A stretch of 6,625 nucleotides of DNA, taken from Mesorhizobium sp. (GTDB lineage: Bacteria; Pseudomonadota; Alphaproteobacteria; Rhizobiales; Rhizobiaceae). A model generated the notes under the pieces. The model saw only the letters and a program-made list of their open reading frames with translations, was not told the DNA's origin and ran no database searches. Within the stretch, counting starts at the first letter, position 1, and every line of letters starts with the position of its first letter. Positions 1 through 4,986 of the stretch are shown here, piece by piece. Both the position numbers and the translations under genes were made by a program. The stretch lies in the NCBI GenBank assembly GCA_030698645.1, contig JAUYMV010000337.1, positions 1-6,625 on the forward strand, read 5' to 3'.

Positions 1-290
1 ATAGCGACTTCGCCGAACTGGCCAAGGCGCGGGAGGTCGAAGACAATCGGATTGCCGATTGGATCGGCGGGCTGAGCGACAAGGCGCTCTCCGGACGCTT
101 CACCTACATGACGGTGACCGACATGCGCACGGTCTCGCAGCGCCTCGCTCCGGCGCTGGCGCACTTCTTCAACCACCAGACCCACCACCGGGGCCAGGCG
201 CACGCGATCCTGACGACGCTTGGAAAACCGTCGCTGACGCTGGACCTGATCTACTTCCAGCGCACCGAGGACGGCCGGATTTACGCCTGA
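1..290 (+). CDS. DinB family protein, C-terminal part (5' end outside window)
   Basis: The reading frame is open from the left edge (first full codon at 3) to a TGA at 288-290, giving 95 visible residues. The fragment contains [12 protein letters not shown] (residues 54-65), the hallmark C-terminal motif of the DinB/YfiT-like four-helix bundle family. Histidines of that helix usually help bind a divalent metal; the partner histidine in the N-terminal helix lies outside the window. After it comes a short LTxDLIYFQR segment typical of the end of these proteins. Full members are usually about 150-175 aa, so roughly 40% is missing. Family members are often damage-inducible or act as metal-dependent thiol transferases or hydrolases, and nothing here fixes the reaction. 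The gene is convergent with rpsU and overlaps its 3' end by 10 bases. Confidence 0.88.
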   Translation, partial: SDFAELAKAREVEDNRIADWIGGLSDKALSGRFTYMTVTDMRTVSQRLAPALAHFFNHQTHHRGQAHAILTTLGKPSLTLDLIYFQRTEDGRIYA

Positions 291-535
291 CGCGGCGGAC
301 GTTCGACCAGCGGCTTCTTCTTGGGAGCCGGCAGCAGGCCTTCGCGCTGCAGCTGCTTGCGCGCCGCCTTGCGGGTGCGGCGAACGGCTTCGGCCTTTTC
401 GCGGGCGCGCTTCTCGGACGGCTTTTCGTAGGCCTGGCGGGCCTTCATCTCGCGGAAAACACCTTCCCGCTGCATCTTCTTCTTCAGGACCCGCAGGGCC
501 TGGTCGATGTTGTTGTCGCGAACGAGTACCTGCAA
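281..535 (-). CDS. rpsU: 30S ribosomal protein S21
   Basis: This 84-aa protein begins [20 protein letters not shown] and continues with [29 protein letters not shown] split over residues 22-50, which is the S21 signature. Residues 50-63 are strongly basic. The tail after residue 66 ([18 protein letters not shown]) is the longer alphaproteobacterial extension. S21 is a small-subunit protein near the 3' end of 16S rRNA that helps translation initiation. The start codon is TTG (533-535 on the plus strand reads CAA). An in-frame TAA lies four codons upstream (545-547) with no ATG or GTG between, so TTG is the only possible initiator for the conserved N-terminus. AAGGA lies 6 nt upstream of it. 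The stop overlaps the end of the convergent DinB-family gene. Confidence 0.97.
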   Translation of the reverse strand: MQVLVRDNNIDQALRVLKKKMQREGVFREMKARQAYEKPSEKRAREKAEAVRRTRKAARKQLQREGLLPAPKKKPLVERPPRQA

Positions 536-541
536 GTGACG

Positions 542-546
542 TCCTT
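542..546 (-). promoter_or_regulatory. Ribosome binding site of rpsU, fixes the TTG start
   Basis: On the minus strand AAGGA is followed by six bases and then the TTG initiator. The upstream in-frame stop TAA (545-547) overlaps this site, so translation cannot begin further upstream in this frame. This makes the non-ATG start well supported. Confidence 0.75.
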
Positions 547-621
547 ACTTCTTGTGTGAACGGACCGCCCATGCGGGCAGCGTCAGCGTGATCGCCGGTG
601 AGCGAGTCGGATGGCGGGGCA

Positions 622-627
622 AAATAG
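622..627 (-). promoter_or_regulatory. Possible -10 element for rpsU
   Basis: The minus strand reads CTATTT here, five of six matches to the rhizobial sigma-70 -10 consensus CTATAT, in an otherwise GC-rich region. The predicted transcript would start near 615 and give rpsU a leader of about 80 nt. No convincing -35 (TTGAC-like) hexamer is present at 16-18 bp spacing, so this is a weak call. Confidence 0.22.
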
Positions 628-748
628 CAGGTTCGCGGCAGAATGCACCCCTGCCCGCGAAAAAAACTGTCTGCCGGCCGCGCCGGTGTCTCCCGAAGCG
701 GCCATCTGTCGGCCCGAACTAGCACAGGCGCGCCGGGGCTGCAAATCC

Positions 749-772
749 TTCGCGGCGACGCGTCGCCGCGAA
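749..772. repeat. Perfect 24-bp palindrome
   Basis: The half-site TTCGCGGCGACG is followed immediately by its exact reverse complement, with no spacer. The flanking bases (C at 748, C at 773) do not extend the match. No T-run follows on either strand, so it is not a typical intrinsic terminator. It could be a protein-binding dyad, a cruciform-forming element or part of a repeat family. Confidence 0.85.
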
Positions 773-792
773 CAGCCGCGAGGGCGGCATCG

Positions 793-844
793 GCCGGCAA
801 GGCAGCGCGCAATCGCGGCCGCGCGTCCATGTGCCTTCGCCGGC
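793..844. repeat. Long imperfect inverted repeat (hairpin or cruciform candidate)
   Basis: The left arm GCCGGCAAGGCA (793-804) pairs with the right arm TGCCTTCGCCGGC (832-844), giving 12 pairs with a single bulged C at 838. Inside, GCGCG (805-809) can pair with CGCGC (820-824), leaving a 10-nt apical loop and an unpaired stretch 825-831. The element lies 20 bases after the perfect palindrome. No poly-T follows on either strand. Confidence 0.6.
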
Positions 845-911
845 GGACGTCAGTCGACGCGTGAAAATCCGGTGTTTCGTTTGGTTAACATTGTGTGCCA
901 GGCAACAAAAT

Positions 912-940
912 TCTGAAATTCGCGCCGCTTCCTGCTATAT
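912..940 (+). promoter_or_regulatory. Candidate sigma-70 promoter for the small charged-protein gene
   Basis: CTATAT at 935-940 is an exact match to the rhizobial housekeeping -10 consensus. Seventeen bases upstream is TCTGAA (912-917), which keeps the TGA core of CTTGAC (three of six matches). Transcription would start near 947, about 22 bases before the AAGGGA ribosome binding site. The region is clearly richer in AT than its surroundings. Confidence 0.45.
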
Positions 941-968
941 ATAGTCCTGATTATCCCCATTGGGTACG

Positions 969-974
969 AAGGGA
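969..974 (+). promoter_or_regulatory. Ribosome binding site that favours the GTG start at 981
   Basis: AAGGGA is followed by six bases and then GTG at 981-983, an ideal spacing. The in-frame ATG at 975 touches this site (no spacer) and the TTG at 960 lies upstream of it, so GTG is the best-supported initiator. Confidence 0.6.
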
Positions 975-980
975 ATGCTG

Positions 981-1232
981 GTGGCCGAGAGTTCAAAAGA
1001 CGCACGCGAGCGTGCCGATGTCCGTTTCAAGAAGACGCAGAAGGCCGAACAGGCGCGATCCGCGGCGCTCGCCGACCACGCAACGGAAGAGCGCCTGCGC
1101 AAGGTGAAGACGGCAAAGCTGCGCGAACTGCGCATGGCGCGCGACGCCGAGGAACTGGCATTTGCAGCGGCCAACCCGCCGCCGCCGAAAAAGGCCGCCA
1201 AGAAGGCCGTCAAGGCGGCCGTTAAAGCGTAG
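981..1232 (+). CDS. Small highly charged protein of unknown function
   Basis: The predicted protein has 83 residues from the GTG at 981; an ATG at 975 would add two. Residues 1-60 are dense in Lys, Arg and Glu with regularly spaced Ala and Leu (for example RFKKTQKAEQARSAALADHA), which suggests one long amphipathic helix or coiled coil. Residues 65-69 are NPPPP. The tail (70-83) is a Lys/Ala repeat resembling the tails of histone-H1-like proteins. That tail comes from three imperfect 12-nt tandem units (1191-1226). There is no signal peptide, membrane segment or cysteine. It has the look of a conserved rhizobial small hypothetical protein, but I cannot name a family; nucleic-acid or ribosome association is only a guess from its charge. 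It has its own promoter candidate upstream and a hairpin downstream, so it may be monocistronic. Confidence 0.75.
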   Translation: MAESSKDARERADVRFKKTQKAEQARSAALADHATEERLRKVKTAKLRELRMARDAEELAFAAANPPPPKKAAKKAVKAAVKA

Positions 1233-1244
1233 TCCAGAGCCCGG

Positions 1245-1263
1245 CGCCCGGCACTGCCGGGCG
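1245..1263 (+). terminator. Hairpin after the small charged-protein gene
   Basis: CGCCCGGC, the loop ACT and GCCGGGCG form a perfect 8-bp stem with a 3-nt loop, starting 12 bases after the stop codon at 1230-1232. A G-U pair could extend it. No U-tract follows, so if it terminates it is a non-canonical or leaky terminator. It lies 43 bases before the ABC-F start. Confidence 0.45.
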
Positions 1264-1306
1264 TGTCGCACTTGCGAAGCCGCGCCTGCCGTGCAAAACG
1301 CAGGCC

Positions 1307-3184
1307 ATGCTGACCATTTCCGATCTATCGCTCCGCATCGCCGGACGGCTGCTTCTCGACCATACTTCGCTCAGCCTGCCGGCTGGCGCGAAGGTCGGAC
1401 TGGTCGGCCGCAACGGCACGGGCAAGACGACGCTGTTCAAGGCCATCACGGGAGAACTGGCGCCGGAGACCGGCACGATCAGCCTGCCGAAGGGATTGCG
1501 CCTTGGACAGGTCGCCCAGGAGGCGCCCGGCACCGAGGAAGCGCTGATCGAGATCGTGCTGAAGGCCGATGCGGAGCGCGTGGCGCTGCTCGCGGAAGCC
1601 GAGACCGCGACCGACCCGGAGCGCATCGGCGAAATCCACATGCGGCTGGCGGACATCGACGCGCACACCGCGGAATCGCGCGCCGCGACGATCCTCGCCG
1701 GCCTCGGCTTCGACGACGAGGCGCAGCAGCGACCGGCGTCGTCCTTCTCGGGCGGATGGCGCATGCGCGTGGCGCTGGCCTCTGTGCTGTTTTCCGAGCC
1801 CGATCTGCTGCTGCTCGACGAACCGACCAACTATCTCGATCTCGAGGGCACACTGTGGCTTGAGAACTATGTCGGAAAATATCCGCACACGGTGCTGCTG
1901 ATCAGCCATGACCGCGACCTGCTCAACCGCGCCGTCAACTCGATCGTCCATCTCGACCAGAAGAAGCTGACCTACTGGCGCGGCGGATACGACCAGTTCA
2001 TCCGGCTCTCCACCGAACAGGCCGAACACCAGGAAAAGCAGCGCAGCAAGCAGGATGCGGCGCGCAAGCACATGGAGGCTTTCGTCGAGCGCTTCCGCGC
2101 CAAGGCGTCGAAGGCGCGCCAGGCGCAGTCGCGCATCAAGGCGCTGGAGAAGATGAAGCCGATCTCGGCCCTGTCGCACGAGACGGTGCGGCCATTCTCC
2201 TTTCCCGAGCCCGCCAAGGAAGCCGCCTCCCCCATCGTCGCGATCAACCACGCCTCGGTCGGCTATACGCCCGGCGAACCGATCCTGAAGAATTTGACGC
2301 TGCGCATCGACGCCGACGACCGCATCGCGCTGCTCGGCGCCAACGGCAACGGCAAATCGACCTTCGCCAAGCTTCTCGCCGGCCGCCTGAAGCAGGACAC
2401 CGGCGGCATCACCATCGCCCCGCAGCTGAAGGTGGCGATCTTCGCGCAGCACCAGCTCGATGATCTGCGCCCCGACGAGAACGCCTTCGAGCATGTCCGC
2501 CGGCTGATGCCGGATGCGCCCGAATCGAAGGTCCGCGCGCGCGTCGCGCAGATGGGACTGTCGACCGAGAAGATGAACACGGCGGCGAAGGACCTGTCGG
2601 GCGGCGAGAAGGCCCGCCTTTTGATGGGCCTCGCCTCCTTCGAGGGACCGAACCTGTTCATCCTCGACGAGCCGACCAACCATCTCGACATCGACAGCCG
2701 CGAATCTCTGATCCATGCGCTGAACGAGTTTCCGGGCGCGGTGATCCTGATCTCGCATGACCGCCATCTGATCGAGGCGACGGCCGACCGGCTATGGCTG
2801 GTCAAGGACGGCTCGGTGAAGCCCTATGACGGCGACATGGCCGACTATCGCCAGCTGGTCACCGGCGTGACCGGCGACCGCAAGGAAAAGCGCGAGGCAG
2901 ACAAGGCGTCCAAGGCCGACCGCCGCCGCGACGCGGCGCAGCGGCGCGCCGCGATGGAGCCGCTGGCCAAGGAGATCAAGGCAACCGAGGCGCTGATGGA
3001 CCGCATCCGCAAGCGGCTGGACGGCATCGAGGACCAGTTGTCGAACCCGGCCCTCTATGAGAAAGATCCAAAGGCGGTGACCCAGCTCGGCAAGGAACGC
3101 TCGGACCTGAGCGCGACGCTGGCCGGCCACGAGGAAAAATGGCTGACGCTTTCCGCCGAATATGAGGAAGGGATCGCCGAATGA
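1307..3184 (+). CDS. ABC-F family ATPase, YheS-like
   Basis: This 625-aa protein has two ABC ATPase domains and no membrane segments, so it is a cytosolic ABC-F protein acting on ribosomes rather than a transporter. Domain 1 has Walker A GRNGTGKTT (34-42), signature FSGGW (147-151), Walker B LLLLDEPTN (167-175) and the switch histidine H201. The inter-domain linker (about 240-290) is basic and contains RFRAKASKARQAQSRIK (262-278), the hallmark of the ABC-F arm that reaches the P-site tRNA. Domain 2 has Walker A GANGNGKS (344-351), Q-loop AQHQL (380-384), signature LSGGE (430-434), Walker B with E455 and switch H484. A charged C-terminal coiled coil spans about 525-622. The FSGGWRMR signature, linker and C-terminal extension match E. 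coli YheS (637 aa) better than EttA (no such C-terminal extension); Uup is the other alternative. All catalytic residues are present. The ribosome binding site before the ATG is weak. The stop overlaps the next start as ATGA. Confidence 0.95.
   Translation: MLTISDLSLRIAGRLLLDHTSLSLPAGAKVGLVGRNGTGKTTLFKAITGELAPETGTISLPKGLRLGQVAQEAPGTEEALIEIVLKADAERVALLAEAETATDPERIGEIHMRLADIDAHTAESRAATILAGLGFDDEAQQRPASSFSGGWRMRVALASVLFSEPDLLLLDEPTNYLDLEGTLWLENYVGKYPHTVLLISHDRDLLNRAVNSIVHLDQKKLTYWRGGYDQFIRLSTEQAEHQEKQRSKQDAARKHMEAFVERFRAKASKARQAQSRIKALEKMKPISALSHETVRPFSFPEPAKEAASPIVAINHASVGYTPGEPILKNLTLRIDADDRIALLGANGNGKSTFAKLLAGRLKQDTGGITIAPQLKVAIFAQHQLDDLRPDENAFEHVRRLMPDAPESKVRARVAQMGLSTEKMNTAAKDLSGGEKARLLMGLASFEGPNLFILDEPTNHLDIDSRESLIHALNEFPGAVILISHDRHLIEATADRLWLVKDGSVKPYDGDMADYRQLVTGVTGDRKEKREADKASKADRRRDAAQRRAAMEPLAKEIKATEALMDRIRKRLDGIEDQLSNPALYEKDPKAVTQLGKERSDLSATLAGHEEKWLTLSAEYEEGIAE
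3164..3173 (+). promoter_or_regulatory. Ribosome binding site of the crotonase gene, inside the ABC-F gene
   Basis: GAGGAAGGGA lies 7 bases before the ATG at 3181, within the last codons of the ABC-F gene. A strong site together with the ATGA overlap points to translational coupling or re-initiation on one mRNA. Confidence 0.75.
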
Positions 3185-3987
3185 GCATCGACGTCTTGCA
3201 TGACGGCGAGATCGCCATCGTCACGATCAATCGCCCCGACGCCCGCAACGCGGTCGACGCCCTGATGGCGGATGCGCTGTTCAAGGCCTTCGTCGCATTC
3301 GAGCGCGATCCGCATCTGAAGGTCGCCGTGCTGACCGGAGTGCCCGGCGCATTCTGCGCGGGCTTCGACCTGAAGCGCGCGGCCGATGGCGTCGACGAAT
3401 CCTGGTTTGCCGACCATGACCTGGACAAGAGCTTCGATGGCCGTGACGACCAGCCGCGCAAGGGCCCGATGGGGCCGACGCGCCTGTCGCTCTCCAAGCC
3501 CGTCATCGCGGCGATTTCCGGACCGGCGGTGGCCGGCGGCATGGAACTGGCGCTGTGGTGCGACATGCGGGTGATGGAGGAAAGCGCCTATATGGGCGTC
3601 TACTGCCGGCGCTGGGGCGTGCCGCTGATCGACGGCGGCACGGTGCGGCTGCCGCGCATCGTCGGCCAGGGCCGCGCGATGGACCTGATCCTGACCGGCC
3701 GCAAGGTCGCGGCGGACGAATGCCTGGCGATTGGCCTGGCCAACCGCGTCACGCCGGACGGCGCTGCGCTGTCGACGGCGATCGATCTCGCGCGCGAAAT
3801 CTCGCGCTTCCCGCAGGCCTGCATGCGCGCCGACCGAAAATCGGCGCTCGCCCAGTGGGCGCTCGATCCGGCCGCGGCGCTGGTCGGCGAGTGGAAAAGC
3901 GCCGAGACGTTCCGGAGCGAAGGAAGGACGGGCGCCGCGCGCTTCGCCTCCGGCAAGGGCCGTTCGGGCGACTTCGACGAAATCTGA
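3181..3987 (+). CDS. Crotonase / enoyl-CoA hydratase-isomerase family protein
   Basis: This 268-aa protein has the crotonase fold that binds acyl-CoA thioesters. Visible motifs are ITINRPDARNA-like residues (13-24), the first oxyanion-hole loop FCAGFDL (58-64), the second oxyanion-hole region SGPAVAGGMELAL (113-125), and RLPRIVGQGRAMDLILTGR (156-174). The glutamate in GGMEL (E122) aligns with Glu144 of rat mitochondrial enoyl-CoA hydratase. The position of the second catalytic acid, Glu164, falls in the segment GVYCRRWGVPLIDGG (139-153) and appears to be Cys142. This CRRWGVPLIDGG form marks a distinct bacterial subgroup usually annotated only as crotonase family. The substrate is therefore unknown, and hydratase activity should not be assumed. 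The gene shares ATGA with the ABC-F gene and has a strong ribosome binding site. Near the C-terminus a 23-base stretch recurs just past the stop. Confidence 0.92.
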   Translation: MSIDVLHDGEIAIVTINRPDARNAVDALMADALFKAFVAFERDPHLKVAVLTGVPGAFCAGFDLKRAADGVDESWFADHDLDKSFDGRDDQPRKGPMGPTRLSLSKPVIAAISGPAVAGGMELALWCDMRVMEESAYMGVYCRRWGVPLIDGGTVRLPRIVGQGRAMDLILTGRKVAADECLAIGLANRVTPDGAALSTAIDLAREISRFPQACMRADRKSALAQWALDPAAALVGEWKSAETFRSEGRTGAARFASGKGRSGDFDEI

Positions 3988-4026
3988 CGACGTCGGACCT
4001 TCCCGCTTCGCGTCCGGCAAAGTCCG
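3940..4026 (+). repeat. Imperfect 23-bp direct repeat straddling the crotonase stop codon
   Basis: Copy one (3940-3962, starting CGCTTCGCCTCCGGCAAG) encodes RFASGKG of the crotonase. Copy two (4004-4026, starting CGCTTCGCGTCCGGCAAA) lies 64 bases downstream in the non-coding region and matches at 20 of 23 positions. The offset is not a multiple of three, so the second copy would read FASGK in a different frame. It looks like a local duplication at the gene end. Confidence 0.5.
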
Positions 4027-4078
4027 AAGCCTGAGAGTTGATCAGCCGCGGCCCCATTTTGGCGGCGGGGGCCGATCA
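3988..4078. terminator. Convergent gene junction with possible bidirectional terminator dyads
   Basis: The crotonase stop (3985-3987) and the stop of the minus-strand gene (4042-4044) face each other across 54 bases. Two dyads are visible. GCTTCG (4005-4010) pairs with CGAAGC (4025-4030). TGATC (4039-4043) plus GGCCCC (4050-4055) pair with GGGGCC (4068-4073) plus GATCA (4074-4078). Neither is followed by a clear T-run on either strand, so terminator function is an inference from position. Confidence 0.28.
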
Positions 4079-4644
4079 TCGGCGTCTGGCGTCCGGGAGC
4101 GCCGGCGCAATGCCAGCACCAGGCCTATGAAGCCGACCGCCATCATGGTGTAGCCGACCGGGACGGCGCGCTCGTCGATCGGCAGCCCGCCGGCGCGCAG
4201 CACGAGATGCACCGAGCGCATCTCGATCGAATCCGAGTCGCCAGGGCCGACGAAGAAGCGATAGGTGCCGTCGTCGATGGAGGCGATTGTCCCGGCGTCG
4301 TCGCGATAGATCACGCCGCCGGTCTGCGGGTTGTCGCTGCGTGGCTCCTGGTGCGCGAAGGTCAGCGCGCTGGCGAGCACCGTCCGGCCGCCGGTCGAGG
4401 CGGTCAGCGTCAGCGCGGTCTGCGCCCCGTTGAGCACCAGATTGCCGACCGAGGTCATGTCGACAAGGACGCGAACCGGCGCGTCGGACGCGGAAAGGTT
4501 CGTTTCCACCGGCTTGAACCCAGATGCGCGGTCATAGACCGGAAAGCGTCCGATCTCGCGCCCGGAAAAATTCTGGATGGCAAACGGGTAGCCGATGCCG
4601 AGCAGCACGCCAGCGATCAGGATCAGCAGGAAAAGGATGCGCAT
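4042..4644 (-). CDS. Membrane protein of unknown function with N- and C-terminal membrane segments
   Basis: The predicted protein has 200 residues from the ATG at 4642-4644, preceded by AAGAGG with five bases of spacing. The frame stays open 54 bases further upstream, but the hydrophobic N-terminus starts here. Residues 3-23 (RILFLLILIAG onward) form a membrane segment or uncleaved signal anchor. Residues 24-160 are a polar, beta-prone domain with DGTYRFFVGPGD and other turn-rich strands, probably periplasmic. Residues 161-179 (VPVGYTMMAVGFIGLVLAL) are a second membrane segment followed by RRRSR, consistent with the C-terminus in the cytoplasm. The tail ends DDRPPPPKWGRG. No cysteine or enzymatic motif stands out and I do not recognise the family. 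It is transcribed alone, divergent from the small gene at 4782 and convergent with the crotonase gene. A role in the cell envelope is only inferred from topology. Confidence 0.82.
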   Translation of the reverse strand: MRILFLLILIAGVLLGIGYPFAIQNFSGREIGRFPVYDRASGFKPVETNLSASDAPVRVLVDMTSVGNLVLNGAQTALTLTASTGGRTVLASALTFAHQEPRSDNPQTGGVIYRDDAGTIASIDDGTYRFFVGPGDSDSIEMRSVHLVLRAGGLPIDERAVPVGYTMMAVGFIGLVLALRRRSRTPDADDRPPPPKWGRG

Positions 4645-4729
4645 CGACACCTCTTGCGACAGGCGCGGCAGCGCCACCCTCCGGCGGCACTTCGACACGC
4701 CGGCGCGCCGCCCGGATATCCCCTTCGAT

Positions 4730-4754
4730 GGAACCCCGGGAGACGCAGCGGCTT
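4730..4754 (+). promoter_or_regulatory. Candidate EcfG/RpoE2-type (general stress) promoter
   Basis: GGAAC at 4730-4734 is followed, after 18 bases, by TT at 4753-4754. This fits the GGAAC-N18/19-TT pattern known for the alphaproteobacterial general stress sigma factor; the fuller CGTT form is GCTT here. A start near 4761 would give a leader of about 20 nt that just includes the AGGAG site of the next gene. A separate sigma-70 -10-like TATATT at 4754-4759 overlaps but has no good -35. The motif is short, so chance is possible. Confidence 0.4.
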
Positions 4755-4769
4755 ATATTTCATATCTTC

Positions 4770-4775
4770 GAGGAG
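4770..4775 (+). promoter_or_regulatory. Strong ribosome binding site of the 60-aa protein gene
   Basis: GAGGAG with six bases (TTTGAA) before the ATG at 4782 is close to the ideal Shine-Dalgarno arrangement. It is the main reason for calling the short downstream frame a gene and for choosing this start over the much longer upstream extension of the same frame. Confidence 0.75.
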
Positions 4776-4781
4776 TTTGAA

Positions 4782-4964
4782 ATGAGACGAATTCTATGGG
4801 CTGTCGCGGGCTATGCGTTCATGGCGTGGTGGAACAACCGCGCCGCGTCGCAAGGTGCTGGTGCGAAAAAGCAGACCCGTCGCGGCACGACGGCCGCTGC
4901 GCGGAGGCGAAGGGCGCCCGACGCGAAAAGCGCAGAGATGCGGGGCAACGCCGGCCAACGGTGA
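4782..4964 (+). CDS. Small protein, hydrophobic N-terminus and very basic tail, unknown function
   Basis: The predicted protein has 60 residues. Residues 1-3 are MRR, and residues 4-17 (ILWAVAGYAFMAWW) form a short hydrophobic stretch that could be a membrane anchor. After NNR the remainder (18-60) is dominated by Arg, Lys, Ala and Gly, with RRRR at 41-44, and is likely disordered. The layout suggests a single-pass membrane micro-protein with a basic cytoplasmic tail, or one that contacts nucleic acid or anionic lipid. It has a strong ribosome binding site and a possible general stress promoter. It is divergent from the two-membrane-segment protein, with 137 bases between the starts, and convergent with holC, with 22 bases between the stops. 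I recognise no family. The frame could be fortuitous, but initiation signals and the N-terminus argue for a real gene. Confidence 0.62.
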   Translation: MRRILWAVAGYAFMAWWNNRAASQGAGAKKQTRRGTTAAARRRRAPDAKSAEMRGNAGQR

Positions 4965-4986
4965 AGCTTGGAGCCCCGCCCGCGCG

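Larger units (their letters stand above)
536..980. other. Long structured intergenic region between rpsU and the small charged-protein gene
   Basis: These 445 bases lie between divergently transcribed genes and hold no open reading frame that looks like a protein. The reading frames present are short, arginine/alanine/proline-rich and lack a good ribosome binding site. The first two thirds are very GC-rich and contain several inverted repeats: a short one at 676-703, a perfect one at 749-772 and a long imperfect one at 793-844. The last 100 bases are AT-rich and promoter-like. The left part should contain the rpsU promoter and leader. The middle could encode a structured RNA or be a dispersed intergenic repeat; the sequence alone does not decide. 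Confidence 0.6.

Noticed and set aside
59..559. A 166-codon plus-strand frame covering the DinB-family gene end and rpsU
   Set aside because: It is a shadow frame of two confidently identified genes and has no similarity to a known protein.
881..889. TTAAC-like CtrA half-site in TTGGTTAACA
   Set aside because: No second TTAA is found at the required 7-base spacing, so the full CtrA motif is absent.
611..916. A 101-codon plus-strand frame (and a shorter one from 643) in the rpsU-upstream region
   Set aside because: The composition is Arg/Ala/Pro with no domain, it runs through the palindrome and the long dyad, and no good Shine-Dalgarno precedes its start.
1193..1220. GGCCGCC / GGCGGCC inverted pair within the small charged-protein gene
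   Set aside because: It is a by-product of the repeated Lys/Ala codons and lies inside the coding region. The 1245-1263 hairpin is the better terminator candidate.
1325..2767. A 480-codon open frame on the minus strand opposite the ABC-F gene
   Set aside because: It is fully antisense to a gene with intact ABC-F motifs, its translation is a low-complexity Arg/Leu/Gly/Val pattern typical of antisense frames in GC-rich DNA, and it has no recognisable domain.
3055..4020. A 321-codon minus-strand frame opposite the crotonase gene
   Set aside because: It is antisense to a confident gene, crosses into the ABC-F gene, and shows no domain or ribosome binding site.
4645..4698. Upstream ATG at 4698 for the two-membrane-segment protein
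   Set aside because: It would add 18 polar, Arg-rich residues before the hydrophobic segment, and the ATG at 4644 has AAGAGG at good spacing.
4524..4781. Upstream extension of the 60-aa protein frame to an ATG at 4524
   Set aside because: The extension lies antisense to the two-membrane-segment protein and lacks a ribosome binding site, whereas the ATG at 4782 has an ideal one.
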